From contig JBAYJY010000048.1 of NCBI GenBank assembly GCA_041664945.1, forward strand, positions 1-27,761: 27,761 nt of DNA, written 5' to 3'. Of the stretch, positions 23,803-27,761 are shown in pieces (position 1 is the first letter of the stretch; the number at the start of each line of letters is the position of its first letter). The notes beneath the pieces are model-generated. The model saw only the letters and a program-made list of their open reading frames with translations, made no database searches and was not told the origin of the DNA. Position numbers and translations under genes: made by a program. Origin of the DNA: JBAYJY01 sp041664945 (GTDB lineage Bacteria; UBP15; UBA6099).

Positions 23803-25531
23803 ACAGAAGACATTATTCGGCAGGCTGATGGCGGCGAACGCGGTGACGCTTTCGTTCGCGGTGGTTATACTCGGAGCCGCGTTTTACTATTTCACCGCTC
23901 AGTATTTAGGCAGCGCGGCGCGTGTCGAGATGGAACGAGCTAACCGTCTCGCGCAGAACGCGATCCAGCGCTATCTCGACGGCGCAGCGGTGAATTCGAG
24001 GCTGCTCGCGGAGAACTATGAAATAAGCACAGGGCTGAAAAACGGCGATCCGGAAAGAATTGCCGCGCAAATCGCCCGCGAACTTCCTGAGATCGGGGCG
24101 GACTTTGTATCTGTCGCAGGCGCGGACGGTGTCGTGTTCCGGCGCGCTTCGCGCCTCGCGCAACAACCCGAAGTTGAAGAGCTCGCGAGTTCCGAGCCGC
24201 TGTTTCTCAGCCCGGCGTTTCAGGAAGCGGTAGCAAGCGGAAAAGCCTCAGCGGGCATAGAGCCGGCATATCCGAACAGCATAGCGGCTGTCGCTATTGC
24301 GCCGATTAAAAGCGGCGCTTCCGAACCGATCGGCTTTGTGCGCATCGGCTACAATCTCGACAGTCGCTTTATCAGCGACGTGCGCGAGCTTGCGCACACG
24401 GACCTCGCCATCGAGTACCGCGGCGCGATCATCGCGGCAACCGTCGAACTGCCCGGTGACGGCGAGCCAGCTCCTCCCGAAGCGCTTGCTTTGAAGCATC
24501 TTACTTACAAACTTCCCATAAAAAGCGGCGACAAAACTGTCGCCTATCTGCTCGCTCTCTACCCCAAGAGCAAGATCGAGCGCGTTCAGCAGCGCGGGTT
24601 CTCGGCGATCGCAATCATAGCATGCATCGCATTCGCAGTTTCCGCGTTAGTGAGCGTACGGCTGGCGCGCGGAATCGCAAGGCCGGTAAACGAACTCGCG
24701 AACGGCGCTAAGCAGATTCAGGACGGAGACCTCGCGCACAGGATCGGCGGAACAGGAAACGACGAACTCGGCGCCCTCGCAGGCGCATTCAACCGCATGG
24801 CGGAAGCTCTTCAACAGAGGGACGCCGAGATTAAGAGCAATCAGGACCAGCTCATCGAATCCGGAAAACTCGCCGCGCTCGGCGAACTCGCCGCCGGTAT
24901 CGCACACGAAATAGGAAACCCGCTCGCAGCGATCTTCGGCTACATCCAACTGCTGCGCGAATCGAAAACGGATAAACGCGACCACTATCTTAATGAAATG
25001 ACAAATGAAGTCGGGTTCATCGACTCGACCATACGCGAGCTGCTCGAGTTCTCGAGACCGGCGAAAACGGAGAACGAAGTCGTGTCGCTCGACGAAGCGG
25101 CTGACGAGGCGCTCAGGATGCTCGCTTTCCATAAGACGATGAAATACGTGGATGTCGAGCGCGCGCGCGCCGCTGAGCCTCCGCTCGTCTCAGGAAGCCG
25201 CAAGGAACTCGTGCAAGCCATTCTTAACATCTCTCTCAACGCGGCGCAGGCAATGCACGGCCATGGAACTCTCACTCTGAGAACCGAAGCCGGCAGCGAC
25301 ATCATTTCGCTTATTATCAGCGACACAGGCCACGGCATTTCCGACGAAGACCTGCCGCATATTTTCGAGCCGTTTTTTACGACTAAACACGGAGGCACCG
25401 GTCTCGGCCTTTCGATCACTTTCCGCATCGTCCAACGGCACAACGGCTCGATCCGGGTAGAATCCGAGCGCGATAAAGGCGCCGCTTTCATTCTTAGATT
25501 TCCAACATCTTACGGACCGGCGGCGGGCTGA
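23789..25531 (+). CDS. Sensor histidine kinase with periplasmic Cache-like domain
   Basis: This 580-residue kinase has an N-terminal membrane helix (about 18-38), a periplasmic sensor domain (about 40-265, Cache-like: ADFVSVAGADGVVFRRAS, IAPIKSGASEPIGFVRIGYN), a second helix (271-292), a HAMP domain (about 293-345, ARGIARPVNELANGAKQI), a HisKA domain with His373 in LAAGIAHEIGNPLAAI, and an HATPase domain with N (NISLNAAQAM), G1 (DTGHGISDEDL), F (FEPFFTTK) and G2 (GGTGLGLSI) boxes. All catalytic features are present. No response regulator follows; the next 377 bases hold only a gene remnant. Overlap with the lipoprotein gene suggests that the lipoprotein presents a ligand to it. Confidence 0.9.
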   Translation: MSSNKQKTLFGRLMAANAVTLSFAVVILGAAFYYFTAQYLGSAARVEMERANRLAQNAIQRYLDGAAVNSRLLAENYEISTGLKNGDPERIAAQIARELPEIGADFVSVAGADGVVFRRASRLAQQPEVEELASSEPLFLSPAFQEAVASGKASAGIEPAYPNSIAAVAIAPIKSGASEPIGFVRIGYNLDSRFISDVRELAHTDLAIEYRGAIIAATVELPGDGEPAPPEALALKHLTYKLPIKSGDKTVAYLLALYPKSKIERVQQRGFSAIAIIACIAFAVSALVSVRLARGIARPVNELANGAKQIQDGDLAHRIGGTGNDELGALAGAFNRMAEALQQRDAEIKSNQDQLIESGKLAALGELAAGIAHEIGNPLAAIFGYIQLLRESKTDKRDHYLNEMTNEVGFIDSTIRELLEFSRPAKTENEVVSLDEAADEALRMLAFHKTMKYVDVERARAAEPPLVSGSRKELVQAILNISLNAAQAMHGHGTLTLRTEAGSDIISLIISDTGHGISDEDLPHIFEPFFTTKHGGTGLGLSITFRIVQRHNGSIRVESERDKGAAFILRFPTSYGPAAG

Positions 25532-25549
25532 GCTGAATTTTAATGAAAA

Positions 25550-25706
25550 GAAACCGGTGACGCCGACGCCCTCAAGCTTTACTCAGAAGCCGCTTCATGG
25601 CGCGAAATTTATTTGAAGTGGAATCGCCGCCTCGCTGGCCTACCCCAATAATCAAAAAGCAAAGCTTTTTATGGATATGCTCAAATCCGCGACGAAAATT
25701 AAATGA
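25550..25706 (+). pseudogene. Frameshifted 3' remnant of a gene
   Basis: Two adjacent frames read like one protein end: ETGDADALKLYSEAASWREI then YLK in the first frame, and GIAASLAYPNNQKAKLFMDM then LKSATKIK and TGA at 25704-25706 in the next. One extra base near 25620 explains the shift. No start or upstream part is present. The remaining gap to 25909 is AT-rich, with no gene I can support and only a weak -10-like TATAAT at 25803-25808. Confidence 0.5.
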
Positions 25707-25908
25707 ATCGTCATATTGCTTCAATATTTTTTAATTAATATACAAGTTATAAGCAAGCTCGAACAATCTTAAATAATTAACTTTAATTGCACATATTTTT
25801 TATATAATTAATTTGAAAGGCCATTGTCTGCGCTTGCAAATGTCTTGATGTTCAAAGCGGATATTCCATCCCAAATCCTGACTGCCGACAGATTAATGGA
25901 AAAACTGA

Positions 25909-27483
25909 ATGCAAACGAAACAGAGATTTGCGTTTCATCCGCTTTTGTTCGCGATATATCCGGTCGCTTTTTATTACATTCACAACATCAGAGAAGTGCG
26001 TTTCTCCGAAACTTTAGGGGCATTCGCATTTTCGATATTAGGAACTGTAATGCTGTACACAATACTATGGCGGTTGTTAAAAAATGGAGCAAAAGCGGCT
26101 TTAGTGGCCACCATCGCCTTATTTATGTTTTACTCTTTTAAGCAGTTTACCGACATATCCTTTCAGCTTCTTGGGAATACAGCGCTTGCAGGGATTGCAA
26201 AACAGCGTTATTTCACGACGGTCTGGACGCTGGCGCTTCTTGCGTTCTGCGCCGCGGCAACCGCATCCCGAATAAATTATTCCGCAGTGACAAGCATATT
26301 GAATCTATCTTCGATTGTATTAATCGCATTGCCTCTTTTTTCGATAAAAACTTCCTTGCCCGCAGCAGTCAAAGAATGGAATGCAGGCCGCCTGAAAAAA
26401 ATCGAACTGTTAAGCTCCGCAAAACCTGAAAAAACAAGAATCAACCCGCCGCCTGACATCTACTATCTTATTTTTGACAGATTTCCGAACAATAAAACCC
26501 TTGAACAGTATTTTAATTCTGATGTTAATCATCTAATCACAGGCCTCGAATCAAAGGGTTTCTACGTGCCCGAAAAAAGCATCTGCAACTATCCTCACAC
26601 GCCTCTTTCAATTGCGTCTTTGCTAAACATGGAATATATTGATTTGCCTGAAAATGTTAAGGCTACAAATTCTTATTCGCCAATTAAAACGATGATGCAG
26701 GACAGCGCCGCCAGAAGATTTCTTCTGCCTTACGGCTACAAATGGGTGAATCTCGGTTCGAAATCTTTGCCGACTAATTACAACCCGCTCGCATATTACG
26801 ATAAAAGCAATGTGCGCAAGGGTATAATAAACGAATTTAGCTTGTATGTTTTTAATTCCACCCTCGCCTTCCCCTACTGGGATAAGATTTTCAGAATTCA
26901 AAAAACAAACCGGCTCAGGATGCTTCAGCATATCCGCGACCTGGAGGAAATGCCGACATTTATAGAAGGCCCGAAGTTTGTGTTATTCCATGCGCTCCTT
27001 CCTCATCCGCCGGTAATATTTAGATACGACGGCGCTTTGTTGAGCAATGAAGAACTTTCCGCGCTGGGCGCTAAAAAAGCGTTTGTGGGTCAAGTAATCT
27101 ATACATCCGGGAAAATGCTCGAAATCGCTGACGAACTGCTTTCGCAATATCCAGAGAACCGCAAACCGATAATTGTCATGCAGTCGGACGAAGGCCCTCT
27201 TGCCCATTATTATTCATTGCCGGATCACAAAGCTGATATTCGTTGCAGAAACTTCTCGGCGCTATACCTGCCGGGGCTGACTGAAAGCGAAAGAAAAGCG
27301 CTTCCTGAAGATATGTCCAATGTTAATACGCTGCGTCTGATTTTTAATCTATATTTCGGCGCGAATTATCCGTTGCTTGAAAACAAATGTTATTTCAATG
27401 AAGAAATTTCTACCGGACCAAAGAGAAACAGGACTCTTAATCAATACATTTTCAAAGATATCACTCGCCAAATAAAATGGTGA
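25909..27483 (+). CDS. Membrane-anchored sulfatase/alkaline-phosphatase-fold protein
   Basis: A 524-residue protein with about five membrane helices (residues 1-150) and a periplasmic catalytic domain. Metal and nucleophile candidates: Asp190 in IYYLIFDRFPNN, Thr231 in NYPHTPLSIASLLNMEY (the place of the nucleophile), His361/His366 in FHALLPHPP, and Asp427-Glu428 in MQSDEGP. This layout matches phosphoglycerol- or phosphoethanolamine-transfer enzymes and related envelope hydrolases. The codon before the ATG is a stop, so no longer form exists; the ribosome site is weak. It is the only gene after the kinase on this strand and probably has its own promoter. The donor and acceptor are unknown. 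Confidence 0.8.
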   Translation: MQTKQRFAFHPLLFAIYPVAFYYIHNIREVRFSETLGAFAFSILGTVMLYTILWRLLKNGAKAALVATIALFMFYSFKQFTDISFQLLGNTALAGIAKQRYFTTVWTLALLAFCAAATASRINYSAVTSILNLSSIVLIALPLFSIKTSLPAAVKEWNAGRLKKIELLSSAKPEKTRINPPPDIYYLIFDRFPNNKTLEQYFNSDVNHLITGLESKGFYVPEKSICNYPHTPLSIASLLNMEYIDLPENVKATNSYSPIKTMMQDSAARRFLLPYGYKWVNLGSKSLPTNYNPLAYYDKSNVRKGIINEFSLYVFNSTLAFPYWDKIFRIQKTNRLRMLQHIRDLEEMPTFIEGPKFVLFHALLPHPPVIFRYDGALLSNEELSALGAKKAFVGQVIYTSGKMLEIADELLSQYPENRKPIIVMQSDEGPLAHYYSLPDHKADIRCRNFSALYLPGLTESERKALPEDMSNVNTLRLIFNLYFGANYPLLENKCYFNEEISTGPKRNRTLNQYIFKDITRQIKW

Positions 27484-27580
27484 ACCTCAACTCAAAAACT
27501 CTGACATAGAAAACGGTATAATATATCTTGAACGCGAAAATTGCTGACAGCCCCCGGGTACTACCGGCAAATAATTGCGT

Positions 27581-27761
27581 TTAGGAAATAACAACATAAG
27601 CTTTATAATTGATGGCTCCTCCTGATCCCCCTCTATTACCCCCATTTTCACGTCCGAATGTCATAGCTGCGGCATAGTTGATATATTGCTGAATGGCAAG
27701 ACGCAAAGCCCGGCTGTATGGTTCTCAATCACGATGTTCAACATTAATAATATAATTCCAA
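27581..27761 (-). pseudogene. Coding remnant or partial gene with an in-frame TGA, at the right edge
   Basis: Read on the minus strand from the window end: WNYIINVEHRD, then TGA (complement of 27725-27727), then in the same frame EPYSRALRLAIQQYINYAAA, MTFGRENGGNRGGSGG and AINYKAYVVIS, ending at TAA 27581-27583. Both sides of the TGA look like real protein in one frame, with a Gly/Asn-rich hinge near the end. No hairpin typical of a selenocysteine signal follows the TGA. It is most likely a gene broken by a nonsense mutation, and its start lies outside the window. I recognise no family. Confidence 0.45.

Noticed and set aside
25787..25808. TTGCAC and TATAAT before the sulfatase-fold gene as a promoter
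   Set aside because: They are only ten bases apart, far from the needed 16-18, and no better -35 is present.
25824..26141. A 105-residue plus-strand frame starting with TTG before the sulfatase-fold gene
   Set aside because: Most of it overlaps the clearly real gene at 25909 in another frame and its later part has no protein-like pattern.
1..27761. CRISPR arrays, rRNA and tRNA genes
   Set aside because: No regularly spaced repeats and no recognisable rRNA or tRNA sequence were found by eye on either strand.

Overview
This window looks like chromosomal DNA from an uncultivated, probably strictly anaerobic bacterium with a Gram-negative-type envelope. The anaerobe call rests on a BadF/HgdC-type dehydratase activator, 3-hydroxyacyl-CoA dehydrogenase, a crotonase, a membrane Fe-S reductase of the ETF-linked CCG family, a fused NDP-forming acyl-CoA synthetase and two radical SAM enzymes. 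The envelope call rests on a Wza-type export protein, a lipoprotein and periplasmic TPR and sulfatase-fold proteins. No rRNA or tRNA was seen, so I do not name a phylum. Most genes are GC-rich (GCG, CGC and CTC codons); one block at about 3.6-5.8 kb is clearly AT-rich and looks acquired.

Left part (1-13.6 kb), mostly minus strand: end of a probable 2-hydroxyacyl-CoA dehydratase subunit and its BadF-like activator; an endonuclease IV-like TIM barrel; an MTH1187-type thiamine-binding protein; a dispersed inverted repeat; 3-hydroxybutyryl-CoA dehydrogenase with an operator-like inverted repeat over its -10 box. Then comes the AT-rich insert with a P63C-domain protein behind four copies of TGCAAGCAT and a convergent DUF429 protein. 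After it lie an unlisted 55-residue membrane microprotein, a MenB-like crotonase, a cytoplasmic TPR protein, an ETF-linked Fe-S reductase split by an apparent frameshift, a serine-recombinase-fold protein lacking the catalytic serine, and an ADP-forming acyl-CoA synthetase. Together these suggest acyl-CoA oxidation or fermentation, with ATP made by the synthetase and electrons passed from ETF to the membrane.

Middle (13.6-17.9 kb): a minus-strand cluster of Wza-like export protein, FtsB/DivIC-like protein and S1-domain protein, divergent from a plus-strand GT-C-like polytopic membrane protein.

Right part (18.0-25.5 kb) is the most interesting: a tightly packed plus-strand operon of PqqD-like RRE protein, radical SAM/SPASM maturase, a 37-residue peptide gene that overlaps the end of the maturase, a second (B12-type) radical SAM protein, an HPr-kinase-like protein, a secreted TolB-like/TPR protein, a truncated family-3 solute-binding lipoprotein and a histidine kinase. 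The short peptide carries a Y-x-x-P-x-L-x-x-Y-G leader motif like lasso-family leaders, yet no lasso cyclase or leader peptidase is visible. I read this as a ribosomally made, modified peptide (RiPP) system with a possible phosphorylation step and a linked sensor. Downstream are a decayed gene fragment, a sulfatase-fold membrane protein and, at the right edge, a minus-strand coding remnant interrupted by TGA.
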